64,000 nt of DNA from Bacillus sp. ISL-37 (lineage in GTDB: Bacteria > Bacillota > Bacilli > Bacillales > Cytobacillaceae): assembly GCF_018613315.1 (NCBI RefSeq), contig NZ_JAGGQL010000032.1:1-64000 (forward strand), read 5' to 3'. Position numbers and translations under genes: made by a program. Below the pieces are notes generated by a model, which did not search any database, was not told where the DNA came from, and saw only the letters and a program-made list of their open reading frames with translations. Of the stretch, positions 31,304 to 40,702 are shown piece by piece (positions within the stretch are counted from its first letter, which is position 1; the number at the start of each line of letters is the position of its first letter).

Positions 31304-32488
31304 TTACTTATCGTTCAATGCTACTACGCCTGGCAGCTGCTTGCCTTCCATGAACTCAAGGGAAGCACCGCCGCCTGTGGAGATGTGGCTCATTTTTTCA
31401 GCTAGGCCGAATTTTTCTACAGCCGCTGCAGAGTCTCCTCCGCCGATCACAGAATATGTATCATTAGCATCGGCTAAAGCTTGTGCAACAGCTTTTGTTC
31501 CTTGTGCGAACTTATCAATTTCGAAAACGCCCATTGGTCCATTCCAGATGACCAATTTAGACTTTTGAATGACATCGCGGTAAGTTTCAGCTGTCTTAGG
31601 TCCGATATCAAGAGCTTCCCAGTCTGCAGGAATTTCTTCGATCGCAACGACATTTGAGTTCGCATCAGCAGAAAAATCATCAGCAACGATGGCATCTACA
31701 GGCATGTAGAAGTTAACGCCCTTTGCTTTTGCTTTTTCCATGAAGGTCTTAGCCAATTCAATTTTATCTTCTTCTAAAAGAGATTTTCCGATTTCGTGGC
31801 CCTGTGCTTTTATAAATGTATAAGCAAGTCCGCCGCCGATGATCAGGTTATCTACTTTTTCTAATAGGTTGTCGATTACACCGATTTTATCTTTAACCTT
31901 CGCGCCGCCAATGATTGCTGTAAATGGGCGTTCTGGATTTGACAATGCTTTTCCAAGGACATCAAGCTCTTTTTCCATCAGGAAGCCTGATACAGCCGGA
32001 ATGTACTTAGCGATGCCTTCAGTTGAAGCATGCGCACGGTGTGCTGCACCAAATGCGTCATTTACATAAACATCAGCCAGCTCAGCAAATGCCTTAGCTA
32101 GTTCAGGATCGTTTTTCTCTTCGCCAGGATAGAAGCGGACATTCTCAAGAAGCAGGACATCGCCTTCGTTCATGCTGTCGATTTCGGATTTTACAGACTC
32201 ACCATAAGCTTCGTCTGTTTTCTTTACATCCTTGCCTAGCAGCTCAGACAAACGCTTTGCCACTGGAGTCAAACGCAATTCTTCAACAGCCTGCCCTTTT
32301 GGACGGCCAAGGTGACTTGCAAGAAGGACTTTCGCACCCTGATCAACCAGGTACTGGATTGTTGGCAGCGCTGCACGGATTCTTGTTTCATCCGTTACCT
32401 GCCCATCCTTCATCGGCACGTTGAAATCAACGCGGCAAAAAACTCGTTTTCCTTTTACATCCACATCTTTTACTGTCTTTTTGTTCAA
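31304..32488 (-). CDS. pgk: phosphoglycerate kinase
   Basis: Phosphoglycerate kinase makes ATP from 1,3-bisphosphoglycerate. The protein has 394 residues in two lobes. Substrate-site [11 protein letters not shown] is near 18, [10 protein letters not shown] near 57 and [10 protein letters not shown] near 115. The nucleotide side has [12 protein letters not shown] near 195, NGPMGVFE near 335 and [13 protein letters not shown] near 350. The length is typical. It is read from an AAAGGAGG site and lies between gap and tpiA in the usual order. Confidence 0.98.
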   Translation of the reverse strand: MNKKTVKDVDVKGKRVFCRVDFNVPMKDGQVTDETRIRAALPTIQYLVDQGAKVLLASHLGRPKGQAVEELRLTPVAKRLSELLGKDVKKTDEAYGESVKSEIDSMNEGDVLLLENVRFYPGEEKNDPELAKAFAELADVYVNDAFGAAHRAHASTEGIAKYIPAVSGFLMEKELDVLGKALSNPERPFTAIIGGAKVKDKIGVIDNLLEKVDNLIIGGGLAYTFIKAQGHEIGKSLLEEDKIELAKTFMEKAKAKGVNFYMPVDAIVADDFSADANSNVVAIEEIPADWEALDIGPKTAETYRDVIQKSKLVIWNGPMGVFEIDKFAQGTKAVAQALADANDTYSVIGGGDSAAAVEKFGLAEKMSHISTGGGASLEFMEGKQLPGVVALNDK

Positions 32489-32532
32489 GGCTAGAGACCT
32501 CCTTTAGAATAGCGCAATTGCGCGATTAAGCA

Positions 32533-32568
32533 GAAAAAGAGGAGAGGGAATTTACCCCGCTCCCCTTT
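32533..32568 (-). terminator. partial terminator between gap and pgk
   Basis: On the minus strand GGGGAGCGGGG and CCCTCTCCTC form an imperfect stem followed by TTTTTC. In Bacillus the cggR-gap message is processed and partly separated from the downstream genes, so an incomplete stop here would keep gap expression above pgk. The strength is uncertain. Confidence 0.5.
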
Positions 32569-32617
32569 TCATCCCACTACATTATAGTCGTTAATGGATG
32601 GTTAATCCAATATTTGC

Positions 32618-33625
32618 TTACAGACCTTTTTTAGCGATGAAATCAACAAGGTCAACTACACGGTTAGAGTAACCAGACTCGTTGTCATACCAAGAGATTA
32701 CTTTTACCATGCTGCCTTCCATAACCATAGTTGAAAGTGCATCGATTGTAGAAGAGTAAGCGTTGCCGTTGTAGTCGCTTGATACAAGCGGCTCTTCGCT
32801 GTAGCCAAGAATGCCTTTAAGTTCGCCTTCAGAAGCTTTCTTGAATGCTGCGTTGATTTCTTCAACTGTTACGTCTTTGTCAAGCTCAGCAACAAGGTCA
32901 ACTAGTGAAACGTTTGGAGTTGGAACACGCATAGCTCCACCGTTCAATTTGCCTTTAAGTTCAGGCAATACTAGAGATACTGCTTTTGCAGCACCAGTTG
33001 TTGTAGGAATGATGTTTTCCGCAGCTGCACGTGCACGACGGTAGTCTTTGTGCGGAAGGTCAAGGATTTGCTGGTCATTTGTGTATGAGTGAACAGTTGT
33101 CATCATACCGCGCTTGATTCCGAAGTTGTCGTTCAATACTTTCGCGAATGGAGCCAAGCAGTTTGTAGTACAAGATGCATTAGAAATTACATGGTGGTTA
33201 GCTGCATCGTACTTGTCGTCGTTAACACCCATAACGATTGTGATATCTTCGTCAGATGCTGGAGCAGAAATGATAACTTTCTTAGCGCCTGCTTCTAAGT
33301 GTTTCGCAGCGTCAGCACGCTTAGTGAAACGGCCAGTAGATTCTACCACTACTTCTACGCCAAGGTCGCCCCAGCCAAGTTGAGCTGGATCTCTTTCAGC
33401 AAGTACTTTTACTTTGTGGCCGTCAACAACAAGGTAGTCGCCGTCAACAGTAACTTCTTTATCTAAAGTTCCGTGTACTGTGTCATATTTTAAAAGGTGA
33501 GCAAGCATGTTTGCATCAGTTAAATCGTTAACTGCTACTACTTCCACATTAGGGTTGTTTAATGCTGCGCGGAAAACAACGCGTCCAATTCTTCCAAATC
33601 CGTTAATACCAACTTTTACTGCCAT
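32618..33625 (-). CDS. gap: glyceraldehyde-3-phosphate dehydrogenase (glycolytic, NAD)
   Basis: The enzyme oxidises glyceraldehyde 3-phosphate to 1,3-bisphosphoglycerate. It has 335 residues with an NAD-binding [10 protein letters not shown] at 8-17 and the catalytic cysteine in [12 protein letters not shown] near 152. Substrate-binding [18 protein letters not shown] lies near 210 and [12 protein letters not shown] near 315. The aspartate-containing AVNDLTD near 33 favours NAD, fitting the catabolic GapA rather than GapB. It directly follows cggR, its repressor gene, 49 bp downstream. Confidence 0.98.
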   Translation of the reverse strand: MAVKVGINGFGRIGRVVFRAALNNPNVEVVAVNDLTDANMLAHLLKYDTVHGTLDKEVTVDGDYLVVDGHKVKVLAERDPAQLGWGDLGVEVVVESTGRFTKRADAAKHLEAGAKKVIISAPASDEDITIVMGVNDDKYDAANHHVISNASCTTNCLAPFAKVLNDNFGIKRGMMTTVHSYTNDQQILDLPHKDYRRARAAAENIIPTTTGAAKAVSLVLPELKGKLNGGAMRVPTPNVSLVDLVAELDKDVTVEEINAAFKKASEGELKGILGYSEEPLVSSDYNGNAYSSTIDALSTMVMEGSMVKVISWYDNESGYSNRVVDLVDFIAKKGL

Positions 33626-33674
33626 GTGTATTTCCTCCTTTGATTCCTATAAAGGTGTTGTTTATATTAAGGTG

Positions 33675-34700
33675 TTACCCTTGTAACAATGTTTTAGCGG
33701 CGCCTTCGTCCGTGATCAGGATCGTTGAGGAAGGTGCCTGCTTCATATAGGCTCTGATTGCCTTTTCCTTTGACGCTCCACCGGCAACTGCAATGACATC
33801 CCCTACATTTTTGAGATCGTCCATTTGGAGACCGATCGTCAGCACTTTGTGGACGATTTCCCCGGCTTCGTTGAAATAGTAGCCGAAAGCCTCGCCAACT
33901 GCTCTTCCATTGAGGATCTTATGTAAATCCTCCGGGCTGGTATTGCGACGTTCCGCCATTGTAATAGCGTCTCCAATACCATGTAAAACCATGCTTGCTG
34001 ATTTAACTAAATTCCAAACCTCATAAATCAGCGGTTCTTTGATGAAGGTTTTATAGACTTCGCTGCTGACCTGGTCGGGCACATAAAAGACCCTGTTGCG
34101 CGAATTCGTGTTGTCCGCCATGATCGCGCAAATCGTGTTTGCCTGATTCTTGACGTCCTCGCCAATTCCGCCCCTTGCCGGCACGAACAGCAAATCCTTC
34201 TCGCCGAAGTCGGGTGTCAACATTTCAGCCACAGTCGCCATAGTCGAACCTCCTGTCACAGCAATTATATTTTTGCTTTGAAGAAGATTTTTCATACTAT
34301 GTGCTGTCGCGCGCCCCAGCTCACTTTTCACCCACGGTGACTGGTCGCTGTCTCCCGGGACAACAATCACTTTCCTGATTCCCATGCGTTCCTGAAGCTG
34401 GCGCTCTAGTCTGTCTATACCCATAATGTCTCGCATTACACTATCAAGACTTTCCAGTATATCTTTTCCCTCTTTGGTCAGTGTCATTCCCTGACCCGAC
34501 ATCGAGATTAGATTATGGTCCTTCAAAAACTCCACCTCAGAACGCAAAACCCGTTCAGTCAAATTCAGGCTTACTGAAAGGTTTCTCCTGCCAACTGGCT
34601 GCATCACGTTTATGTACTGCAGGATGAGGTATCGTTTTTGCATAACTTGCAATAAATCGGGCAATATTCTTTTTTGAATATCAATGAGCGAAAAGTCCAT
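33675..34700 (-). CDS. cggR: central glycolytic genes regulator CggR
   Basis: CggR is a SorC-family repressor of the gap operon that releases DNA when it binds fructose 1,6-bisphosphate. It has 341 residues: an N-terminal winged helix (about 20-80, RRNLSVSLNLTERVLRSEVEFLKDHNLI) and a sugar-phosphate-binding domain with VTGGSTMATVAEML near 148, PARGGIGEDVKNQAN near 173 and AVAGGASKEKAIRAY near 308. Its own operator lies at 34726-34762 just ahead, so the operon is autoregulated. Confidence 0.97.
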   Translation of the reverse strand: MDFSLIDIQKRILPDLLQVMQKRYLILQYINVMQPVGRRNLSVSLNLTERVLRSEVEFLKDHNLISMSGQGMTLTKEGKDILESLDSVMRDIMGIDRLERQLQERMGIRKVIVVPGDSDQSPWVKSELGRATAHSMKNLLQSKNIIAVTGGSTMATVAEMLTPDFGEKDLLFVPARGGIGEDVKNQANTICAIMADNTNSRNRVFYVPDQVSSEVYKTFIKEPLIYEVWNLVKSASMVLHGIGDAITMAERRNTSPEDLHKILNGRAVGEAFGYYFNEAGEIVHKVLTIGLQMDDLKNVGDVIAVAGGASKEKAIRAYMKQAPSSTILITDEGAAKTLLQG

Positions 34701-34725
34701 GTTGATATTCTCCTTTTCCAGCGTT

Positions 34726-34762
34726 GGACTTTAAACGTCCCGCTAAGACATATTATGTCCCA
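34726..34762 (-). promoter_or_regulatory. cggR: CggR operator
   Basis: On the minus strand TGGGAC-N6-TGTC, then TTAG, then CGGGAC-N6-AGTC reproduces the two direct half-repeats of the known CggR operator (CGGGAC-N6-TGTC-N4-CGGGAC-N6-TGTC) with two changes. It sits between the promoter and the cggR start, where CggR blocks elongation in Bacillus subtilis. Confidence 0.9.
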
Positions 34763-34782
34763 CTCGCGGTAAAAAAAATCAC

Positions 34783-34827
34783 CCCTGCTACAGATTTCAT
34801 TCTAACAGGAGTGAAAACCTTAATCAA
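34783..34827 (-). promoter_or_regulatory. cggR: cggR promoter nested in a terminator hairpin
   Basis: TTGATT (34827-34822) and TAGAAT (34804-34799), 17 bases apart on the minus strand, make a good sigma-A promoter. The same DNA encodes CACTCCTG ... CAGGGGTG followed by eight T, a terminator for the glutaredoxin-like gene upstream. The -10 box lies in the loop of that hairpin. Confidence 0.65.
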
Positions 34828-35084
34828 CTTATAAACTCAAGGTTTTTTCGTGAAAACGCTTCACTTATGAACTTTTTGTTCACAATACCGTATTGGAGTT
34901 CTTCTCCATCCATTTCCACGACAGGAATCATGATTCCATACTTCTCCACAAGCTCGTCATCAAGGTCGATATTGATTTCTTCTATGGTAAAATTCCAATC
35001 TTGCTGAAGTTCTTCCAGGATGTCTCGCGCTGTTTCGCACAAATGGCAGCGCGGCCGAGAATAGAGTTTGACTGTTTTTTTCAT
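34824..35084 (-). CDS. glutaredoxin-family thiol protein
   Basis: This is an 86-residue thioredoxin-fold protein. The sequence KLYSRPRCHLCETARDILEEL near the N-terminus carries a CxxC pair (C13 and C16, RCHLC) like YruB/DUF836-type glutaredoxins. IMIPVVEMDGEELQYG near 52 has the conserved cis-proline. It probably reduces disulfides or mixed thiols in the cytoplasm, but the electron donor and target are unknown. It lies alone between rpoN and cggR, and its stop is only a few bases before the terminator hairpin. Confidence 0.9.
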   Translation of the reverse strand: MKKTVKLYSRPRCHLCETARDILEELQQDWNFTIEEINIDLDDELVEKYGIMIPVVEMDGEELQYGIVNKKFISEAFSRKNLEFIS

Positions 35085-35212
35085 ATTGATCTCCTTCGAC
35101 TAAACTTTAAAACGCTTTTCGTATGCTTTGTTCTGCTAATAATGGTTTTGTTCAAAAAAACCATTTACAGCGTCAGAAAAATAAATATATAAAACACTTG
35201 ATCACCAGAGCA

Positions 35213-36556
35213 TTAATCGAATCTCTTCCGCTTCGAGGACGATGGAATGCCCAGCTGGTCTCTGTACTTCGCGACGGTTCTCCGGGATAAGACCATTCCT
35301 TCTCGTTCCTCTAGCATCTCTACTAGTTTCTGATCTGATATGGGCTTCTTTTTATCTTCTTCTTTTATATAATGTTCTATTGCTGCTTTGACTTTTTGGG
35401 AAGATGCCTGATCGTTCTCCGTTGTCTGGACTGCGCTTGTAAAAAATGATTTCAATTCGTAAGTGCCTGCAGGTGTCTGCATATATTTTTCACGGACAGT
35501 TCTGCTTACGGTCGATTCATGGATATCGAGCTCATCGGCAACTTCCCTCATCGTCATTGGATTCAGATGGGCAGGTCCAATTAAAAAGAAATCCTGCTGT
35601 TTCTCGATAATTTTCATCGATACTTTCAAGAGCGTTTCCTTCCTTTGCACCAGGCTGCGCTGGATCCACTGGTAATCCCCCTGCTTTTCCTGGAGAAATT
35701 TATTGACTTCCGGATCCTTATGTCCAGATAGCTGCCGGAAATATCCTTCATTAAAAGAAACCTTAGGGATCAACGCATCGAAAACACTTACCGAGAGTTT
35801 GTCACCTTCACGTTTGACCACGACATCAGGTACGATATAGGCAGGTTTTTCACGCTGAAACGCTGCACCCGGTTTCGGGTTAACCTGCTGGATATCGTCA
35901 TGGACTTTTTGAATTTCTTTCACATCGATATTCAGCATCTTCGCCAGCGCTTTCCATTTTTTCTCGGCAAAAAGTAGTAAATGGTCACGGATAATTGTAA
36001 TTGCCAGTTCATTTTCAGGTGTGCGCTTCTGCCTTGTCAACTGAAGCAACAGGCATTCCCTGAGATCATTAGCTCCGATTCCGGCCGGGTCTAGCGACTG
36101 AAGTTTAAAGAAAGCCGAATCGACTATATCATTTTCAACATTGAACCTTTTAATTAGGTCTCCTCTCTCAAGAGACAAGTAACCGTTTTCATCTATGTTT
36201 TCAATCAATTCATGTAAAATCATTTTTTCCTCAGGAGTTGCTTTTAGCAAGTTTAATTGTGAAAGCAGATAGTCTTCGAGCGTCTCACCCGTCCCAGCGC
36301 CAATCTGCTCAATCAAGTTTTTCTGGTCCCGTTCGAATGTCTTTTTTCTCGTTTTTCGCGTACGGTCCATACTCGCATCAAAATGAGAGATGTTTTTAAA
36401 GTCTACTTGCATCAGGGGATTTTCCATTGATTTAGCTTCAAGAAATGCCGCAAGCTCCTGTGCGGAGTATTGCAAAAGTGCAATCGCCTGGGTCAGTTCC
36501 TGAGTCATTGCCAATTTTAACGTCTGTTTTTGCCATAAACCAGCTTTCAAATCCAT
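35213..36556 (-). CDS. rpoN: RNA polymerase sigma-54 factor
   Basis: Sigma-54 directs RNA polymerase to GG/GC promoters opened by enhancer-binding ATPases (SigL in Bacillus). The N-terminal activator region is GLWQKQTLKLAMTQELTQAI and LLQYSAQEL. The core-binding domain follows, then a helix-turn-helix (REVADELDIHESTVSRTVREKY near 325) and the C-terminal RpoN box SRRTVAKYRDQLGIPSS. ATG at 36556 follows GGGGTGA by seven bases and starts MDLKAGLW, as in relatives; the upstream ATG at 36577 lies within that site. Length is 447 residues. No enhancer-binding protein is encoded in the window. Confidence 0.96.
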   Translation of the reverse strand: MDLKAGLWQKQTLKLAMTQELTQAIALLQYSAQELAAFLEAKSMENPLMQVDFKNISHFDASMDRTRKTRKKTFERDQKNLIEQIGAGTGETLEDYLLSQLNLLKATPEEKMILHELIENIDENGYLSLERGDLIKRFNVENDIVDSAFFKLQSLDPAGIGANDLRECLLLQLTRQKRTPENELAITIIRDHLLLFAEKKWKALAKMLNIDVKEIQKVHDDIQQVNPKPGAAFQREKPAYIVPDVVVKREGDKLSVSVFDALIPKVSFNEGYFRQLSGHKDPEVNKFLQEKQGDYQWIQRSLVQRKETLLKVSMKIIEKQQDFFLIGPAHLNPMTMREVADELDIHESTVSRTVREKYMQTPAGTYELKSFFTSAVQTTENDQASSQKVKAAIEHYIKEEDKKKPISDQKLVEMLEEREGMVLSRRTVAKYRDQLGIPSSSKRKRFD

Positions 36557-36639
36557 CCAAATCACCCCTGCACTCATTTTACATGATAAACAGGCTTTGG
36601 TGTATGGAAAGAATTTGGCATGACGACCTTTCAGTATGT

Positions 36640-36672
36640 AAAAACCCCTCTCCTTAATAAGGTAAGAGGTTC
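36640..36672 (-). terminator. terminator after the cysteine-rich gene
   Basis: On the minus strand AACCTCTTACCTT and AAGGAGAGGGGTT pair imperfectly and are followed by TTTTT. It lies 35 bp past the stop of the gene at 36707. Confidence 0.65.
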
Positions 36673-36706
36673 AATACTTGCTTAGCAAGACAAATCAGGT
36701 ACCAGT

Positions 36707-37843
36707 TTACCTTCTGCGTCTGACTGACCTGTTTAATGCCGGCCGAACATTATCCTGAGTATTTCGGACTGTTGGTGCTGGAGGCGGGCATACTGGCGGC
36801 GGGTCACTTACTACTGGACTTTCATCATCCTCTTCAGGTACCTCACATTCAGGGAGGTCAACTGTATAGTTGATAACAGCACTTGTACCTGCTTCATTCA
36901 CTGTTACAGAGTTGATGATAATTTCAATATCCTCACATGTAAGTTCACCCTCAGGGAATGGGTTATCATCAATATTGCATGTGAAACATGATTGCGTTAC
37001 TTCAATTGTATCGAAGCAGCATTCATAAAGCGCATCTGTTTGGCAATCAGCGGTTTTTGGCACGTTGAACTGGATATCGAGTGTTACTGTACGGGTCCAT
37101 TGAAATACATCACAGCAGCAAATGAGAGTCTGGCCGCATACAAATACTTCTGCAGGCGCTTGGCATGGTTCAGTAGGTGCTACTACGTCCTCATCGACAA
37201 TGCAGAAACCGAATAATACATCTTCGGTAGCTACATCTGCCGGGATTGTAAAGCAAGTTGTAGGAACAGTTGCTGTGCAATTAAAGGTGTCGATATCTTC
37301 CTCTGGACAATCGCAGGCGTCTGGACAAACTATACAAGACGGAACACAGATCTCCCCACAAAATGTTTCTCCGGCAGAGGTCAACGCTGCACAGCCAGTT
37401 TCAAAGCTAGGTGGCTGATTAATGATAAAGGCAAATAATTGTGATATACCTTCGGATAAACCGTCTGGCAAGTCATCGAATTTAAAACCTACCACTGTTT
37501 CTCCCGCACTACAAGGTGAGTCTTCAGGACAATCTCTAGGAGCAGGTTCAGGCCCAGGAGGACAATCGTCATATGGCTCCAAGCTATCTAAGATCTCCTG
37601 TGTCACTTCTCCCGTAAAAAGATCACTAGTAAAGCATTGTCCAACTGGAAAGCAATCTCCATCGATTTCTAAAACCCAATCACTTAAGTCTTGAGCGCCT
37701 TCGAGGCCTTCAATAAGATAAATCCACCTATATCCTGCACCAAATCGCTCAACCTCAAACAAAGATAATTGGTAATTTCCAATAATAACCGGTCCAGACG
37801 GGCAATCATCAGGAAATTGCTGCAATAAATTAAAATGTGGCAT
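36707..37843 (-). CDS. cysteine-rich protein, probably spore-surface
   Basis: I do not recognise this 378-residue protein. It has about 29 cysteines spread along the chain (for example LICCCDV, YECCFDT, CPDACDCPEED), is very acidic, and carries several proline-rich stretches (DPPPVCPPPAP). The C-terminus abruptly turns basic (NRSVRRRR). There is no signal peptide or membrane segment. High cysteine, no export signal and low complexity are typical of Bacillus coat and exosporium proteins that cross-link. A sigma-K-like promoter lies about 50 bp upstream, supporting expression in the mother cell late in sporulation. ATG at 37843 has AAAGGAAG in front. Function is inferred. Confidence 0.8.
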   Translation of the reverse strand: MPHFNLLQQFPDDCPSGPVIIGNYQLSLFEVERFGAGYRWIYLIEGLEGAQDLSDWVLEIDGDCFPVGQCFTSDLFTGEVTQEILDSLEPYDDCPPGPEPAPRDCPEDSPCSAGETVVGFKFDDLPDGLSEGISQLFAFIINQPPSFETGCAALTSAGETFCGEICVPSCIVCPDACDCPEEDIDTFNCTATVPTTCFTIPADVATEDVLFGFCIVDEDVVAPTEPCQAPAEVFVCGQTLICCCDVFQWTRTVTLDIQFNVPKTADCQTDALYECCFDTIEVTQSCFTCNIDDNPFPEGELTCEDIEIIINSVTVNEAGTSAVINYTVDLPECEVPEEDDESPVVSDPPPVCPPPAPTVRNTQDNVRPALNRSVRRRR

Positions 37844-37892
37844 TTACATCTTCCTTTCATAATTTTTTTGAGGTTTTTATGCACCTCTCTAT

Positions 37893-37920
37893 TAATCTAT
37901 GAAAGGAGGGGGATGCTTGT
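37893..37920 (-). promoter_or_regulatory. sigma-K-like sporulation promoter
   Basis: On the minus strand CATAGATTA (37901-37893) matches the sigma-K -10 consensus CATANNNTA, with AC exactly 17 bases upstream (37920-37919). It is about 50 bp before the cysteine-rich gene. The consensus is short, so chance matches occur. Confidence 0.5.
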
Positions 37921-37996
37921 TTAGGTGAATGCTCCTAGCCGTATACACTAATTTGAAAGAAATAGGAAAATCCACATGTTATTTTTGCTCAGAAAT

Positions 37997-38040
37997 AAAA
38001 AATCCCGCTGAGCTATATAAAAGCTCAGCGGGATTTTTTT
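37997..38040 (-). terminator. terminator after tRNA-Arg
   Basis: ATCCCGCTGAGCT and AGCTCAGCGGGAT form a perfect 13-bp stem around a seven-base loop, with A- and T-runs on the two sides. Read leftward it directly follows the tRNA; it could also work in the other direction. Confidence 0.85.
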
Positions 38041-38042
38041 GA

Positions 38043-38114
38043 CGCCCTCGGCAGGAATCGAACCCACATCTCAAGAACCGGAATCTTACGTGCTATCCGT
38101 TGCACCACGAGGGC
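38043..38114 (-). tRNA. tRNA-Arg (anticodon CCG)
   Basis: The acceptor stem is GCCCTCG/CGAGGGC. The D-arm is GTGC ... GCAC, the anticodon stem TAAGA/TCTTG, and the loop TTCCGGT gives anticodon CCG, which reads CGG. The T-arm loop is TTCGATT. Length is 72 nt with discriminator G and no encoded CCA, so the CCA must be added. It stands alone, followed by its own terminator. Confidence 0.95.
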
Positions 38115-38301
38115 ATGTATGAAGTTAGCGTTACGCTTACCTATTATAGGGTAAGTTCGATTCCTTTGCAAGGAGGATTTTTTGGAATGTCAGCCGTTGT
38201 TCTTGTTTAAAAAAGACAATCTTGGGTAAGATGGATACGGTACAGTAAAGTGGAATATACATTAATGTCGAACAGTTTCTGCAGGCTAATCAAGCGATTC
38301 G

Positions 38302-38331
38302 TTTGACCTTTATTGACCATGCGTGTATCAT
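38302..38331 (+). promoter_or_regulatory. clpP: clpP promoter with overlapping CtsR operator
   Basis: TTTGACC-TTT-ATTGACC (38302-38318) matches the complement of the CtsR heptad repeat RGTCAAA-NAN-RGTCAAA with one mismatch. The first heptad contains the -35 box TTGACC (38303-38308), and TATCAT (38326-38331) follows after 17 bases as the -10 box. CtsR would therefore block the promoter until heat or other protein stress. A stem-loop (AATGCC ... GGCATT) lies in the leader near 38383-38403. Confidence 0.85.
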
Positions 38332-38455
38332 AAAACTACATAGGTGTTCTGGCAAGCGAACCAGTTTATGCCAGCCTGCAAAATGCCTTTTAAAAAGGCA
38401 TTGACTGCTTTTTTTAGGGCAGTAAAGATCTTTACGTTAAAGGAGGAAAACAAAC

Positions 38456-39061
38456 ATGAACTTGATTCCTACAGTTATTGAACAAACGAATCGGGGCGAA
38501 AGGGCATATGACATTTATTCCCGCCTTTTAAAGGATCGCATCATTATGCTGGGAAGCGGAATTGATGACAATGTCGCCAACTCAATCGTAGCCCAGTTGC
38601 TTTTCCTGGAAGCAGAAAATCCGGAAAAAGACATCTCCATCTACATCAATAGCCCAGGCGGCAGCATCACTGCCGGCATGGCAATCTACGATACTATGCA
38701 GTTCATCAGACCAAATGTTCAAACAATCTGTATCGGTATGGCTGCTTCTATGGGTGCATTCCTTCTCGCTGCTGGAACAAAAGGCAAGCGTTACGCACTT
38801 CCGAACGCAGAAGTCATGATTCACCAGCCGCTTGGTGGTGCTCAGGGACAGGCGACAGAAATCGAAATCGCTGCGAAGCGTATTCTTTTCCTTCGTGAAA
38901 AGCTGAATACAATCCTTTCTGAGCGCACTGGCCAGCCGCTTGAAGTCATCGCGAAAGATACTGACCGTGACAACTTCATGACAGCTGAGCGCGCAAAGGA
39001 ATATGGTCTTGTTGACCAGATTATCACTCGCAACGTACTTGAAGAAAAGAAGGACAAATAA
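38456..39061 (+). CDS. clpP: ATP-dependent Clp protease proteolytic subunit
   Basis: ClpP is the tetradecameric serine protease chamber that works with ClpC, ClpX or ClpE. The 201 residues contain the catalytic serine in [16 protein letters not shown] (Ser near 98), the histidine in [15 protein letters not shown] (His near 123) and the aspartate near 172 (DTDRDNFM). The start follows AAAGGAGG. The gene is monocistronic, with a CtsR-type operator upstream and a strong terminator downstream. It also degrades tmRNA-tagged proteins, linking it to ssrA in the same window. Confidence 0.98.
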   Translation: MNLIPTVIEQTNRGERAYDIYSRLLKDRIIMLGSGIDDNVANSIVAQLLFLEAENPEKDISIYINSPGGSITAGMAIYDTMQFIRPNVQTICIGMAASMGAFLLAAGTKGKRYALPNAEVMIHQPLGGAQGQATEIEIAAKRILFLREKLNTILSERTGQPLEVIAKDTDRDNFMTAERAKEYGLVDQIITRNVLEEKKDK

Positions 39062-39066
39062 AGCCG

Positions 39067-39104
39067 CAAAAAAACTCGCTCTCTATCGGGAGCGAGTTTT
39101 TTTG
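39067..39104 (+). terminator. terminator after clpP
   Basis: AAAACTCGCTC and GAGCGAGTTTT flank an eight-base loop, with A- and T-runs on either side, a few bases past the clpP stop. It could also serve the convergent crh operon. Confidence 0.85.
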
Positions 39105-39155
39105 CGGTTCCTTTCAGAAACATGGTTAGTTGCCCGGAATTCTTATTTCAAAAAT

Positions 39156-39413
39156 TTAGTTCTCTTTCTGGATATATTCAGCAAGCTTTTGCACAGCTTC
39201 TTCTTCATCATTGCCTTCAGCGATCAGGTTCACGGATGCTCCAGCACTTACGGCAAGGCTCATCAATCCCATGATGCTCTTCGCGTTTACCTTTTTCCCG
39301 TCTTTCTCAAGAAAAATATCAGATGTGAACCTGTTTGCTTCCTGCACGAACAATGCCGCAGGGCGAGCTTGTAAGCCAGTTTTCAATTTTACTTCCACCT
39401 GTTTTTCCACCAT
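39156..39413 (-). CDS. crh: catabolite repression HPr-like protein Crh
   Basis: Crh is a regulatory relative of HPr. HprK phosphorylates its Ser46 and the product acts as a CcpA co-repressor. KTGLQARPAALF shows glutamine in place of the HPr catalytic His15, so it cannot take part in PTS transport, and KKVNAKSIMGLMSL keeps Ser46. ATG at 39413 follows GGAGG by seven bases and gives 85 residues; the longer frame is not supported. It is last in the trxB-yvcI-rapZ-yvcK-whiA-crh cluster. Its kinase HprK is encoded at 59628-60563. Confidence 0.96.
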   Translation of the reverse strand: MVEKQVEVKLKTGLQARPAALFVQEANRFTSDIFLEKDGKKVNAKSIMGLMSLAVSAGASVNLIAEGNDEEEAVQKLAEYIQKEN

Positions 39414-39435
39414 TGCGATTTCCTCCTCTAGCCCT

Positions 39436-40383
39436 CTATTTATTTGTAATCTGTCCGGCACGCAGTTTATCTGCTATTTCATCGATCTTTCGCAGCCGGT
39501 GATTGATTCCTGATTTGCTGATCGCACCCCCGCTTACCATCTCGCCCAACTCTTTAAGGGTGACATCCTGGTAGTCGACACGGAGTTGAGCGATTTCTCT
39601 CAACTTATCCGGTAAAATTTGCAGGCCGACCGTATCCCTTATGAAACGGATATTCTCTACCTGTCTAAGTGCAGCGCCAATTGTTTTATTCAAGTTAGCT
39701 GTTTCACAATTCACGAGGCGGTTAACCGAGTTCCTCATGTCGCGGACAATCCGGATATCCTCGAATCGCAGCAACGCATTATACGCACCAACGATGGTCA
39801 AAAACTCAGTGATTTTCTCAGCTTCCTTCAAATAGGTGATAAAGCCTTTTTTCCGCTCAAGCGTTTTGCTGTTCAATCCGAATGTATTCATCAGCTCACA
39901 TAATGAGTCATTATGCTCCTGGTACATGGACGCAATCTCCAAGTGATAGGAAGACGTTTCCGGATTGTTCACAGAACCTCCTGCAAGAAAGGCACCCCTT
40001 AAATAAGAACGCTTACAACATTTCTTTTTCACCAGTTCAGGTGAAATATCATGGATAATTTCAAAGCCTTCTCCAATAATCTTTAAATCCTCCAGAATTC
40101 CCCTGGCCGATTCCTTAAGGCGGACAATATAAACATTATTCTTTTTCAGCCGCATCTTTTTACGCACAAGCAGCTCAACCTGCACCTGATAACTTTTTTT
40201 GATCAAGGTATAGATCCGCCTGGCAATCGCGGCATTTTCCGTCTGTATGTCTACGATGAGTTTGCGATTTGAGAAGGAAAGGGAACCATTCATCCGGATT
40301 AAAGCGGACAGTTCCGCGTCAGCGCAGCAGCCCTTCACGTCAATATTCGTGAGTTCTTTTTTTGTTTCCGAAGCGAACGACAC
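39436..40383 (-). CDS. whiA: DNA-binding protein WhiA
   Basis: WhiA is conserved in Gram-positives. In Bacillus it influences cell division and chromosome segregation, and in Streptomyces it controls sporulation. It has a degenerate LAGLIDADG-type N-terminal domain (about 85-190, [19 protein letters not shown]) and a C-terminal helix-turn-helix ([27 protein letters not shown] near 270-300). The start is GTG at 40383, after GGGGGGTGAG, giving the conserved [11 protein letters not shown]-terminus and 315 residues. It lies between yvcK and crh with short gaps. Confidence 0.95.
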   Translation of the reverse strand: MSFASETKKELTNIDVKGCCADAELSALIRMNGSLSFSNRKLIVDIQTENAAIARRIYTLIKKSYQVQVELLVRKKMRLKKNNVYIVRLKESARGILEDLKIIGEGFEIIHDISPELVKKKCCKRSYLRGAFLAGGSVNNPETSSYHLEIASMYQEHNDSLCELMNTFGLNSKTLERKKGFITYLKEAEKITEFLTIVGAYNALLRFEDIRIVRDMRNSVNRLVNCETANLNKTIGAALRQVENIRFIRDTVGLQILPDKLREIAQLRVDYQDVTLKELGEMVSGGAISKSGINHRLRKIDEIADKLRAGQITNK

Positions 40384-40461
40384 CTTCTCACCCCCCTGTT
40401 TATATAGCGCTGTCACTCTTGTAAATCAGCAAGCGCAGCAGCTGTCTTTTTATTTTATTTA

Positions 40462-40635
40462 GGCTCTTTTCGTAAACTTTGTTGCTTTCACACCCGTAGT
40501 AAAAACCGGCTTCTGGGTTTTTACGGATAGTTTAGCCTATCCTATTCGGAAGCATCTTCGAAAAGAGCACCGAAACCTTTAGGAATGCGGGTAAGAGTAA
40601 CTGTACGATAAGCAACAATCTATGCGAAAACAGTC
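40462..40635. repeat. MITE-like dispersed element, copy A
   Basis: The ends are inverted repeats: GGCTCTTTTCGTAAACTTTG on the left and, complementary, GACTGTTTTCGCATAGATTG on the right. An internal GAAAAGAGC (40559-40567) pairs with the left end. A second copy with the same ends and internal motif lies at 47602-47785. The interior is diverged. It has no coding capacity and sits in the gap between yvcK and whiA. Confidence 0.7.
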
Positions 40636-40702
40636 TTTATTTATCACGACTGATGCATTCAGAGCATCATTCCCAAAAGAGACAAACGCTTGCATCCTAT
40701 AT

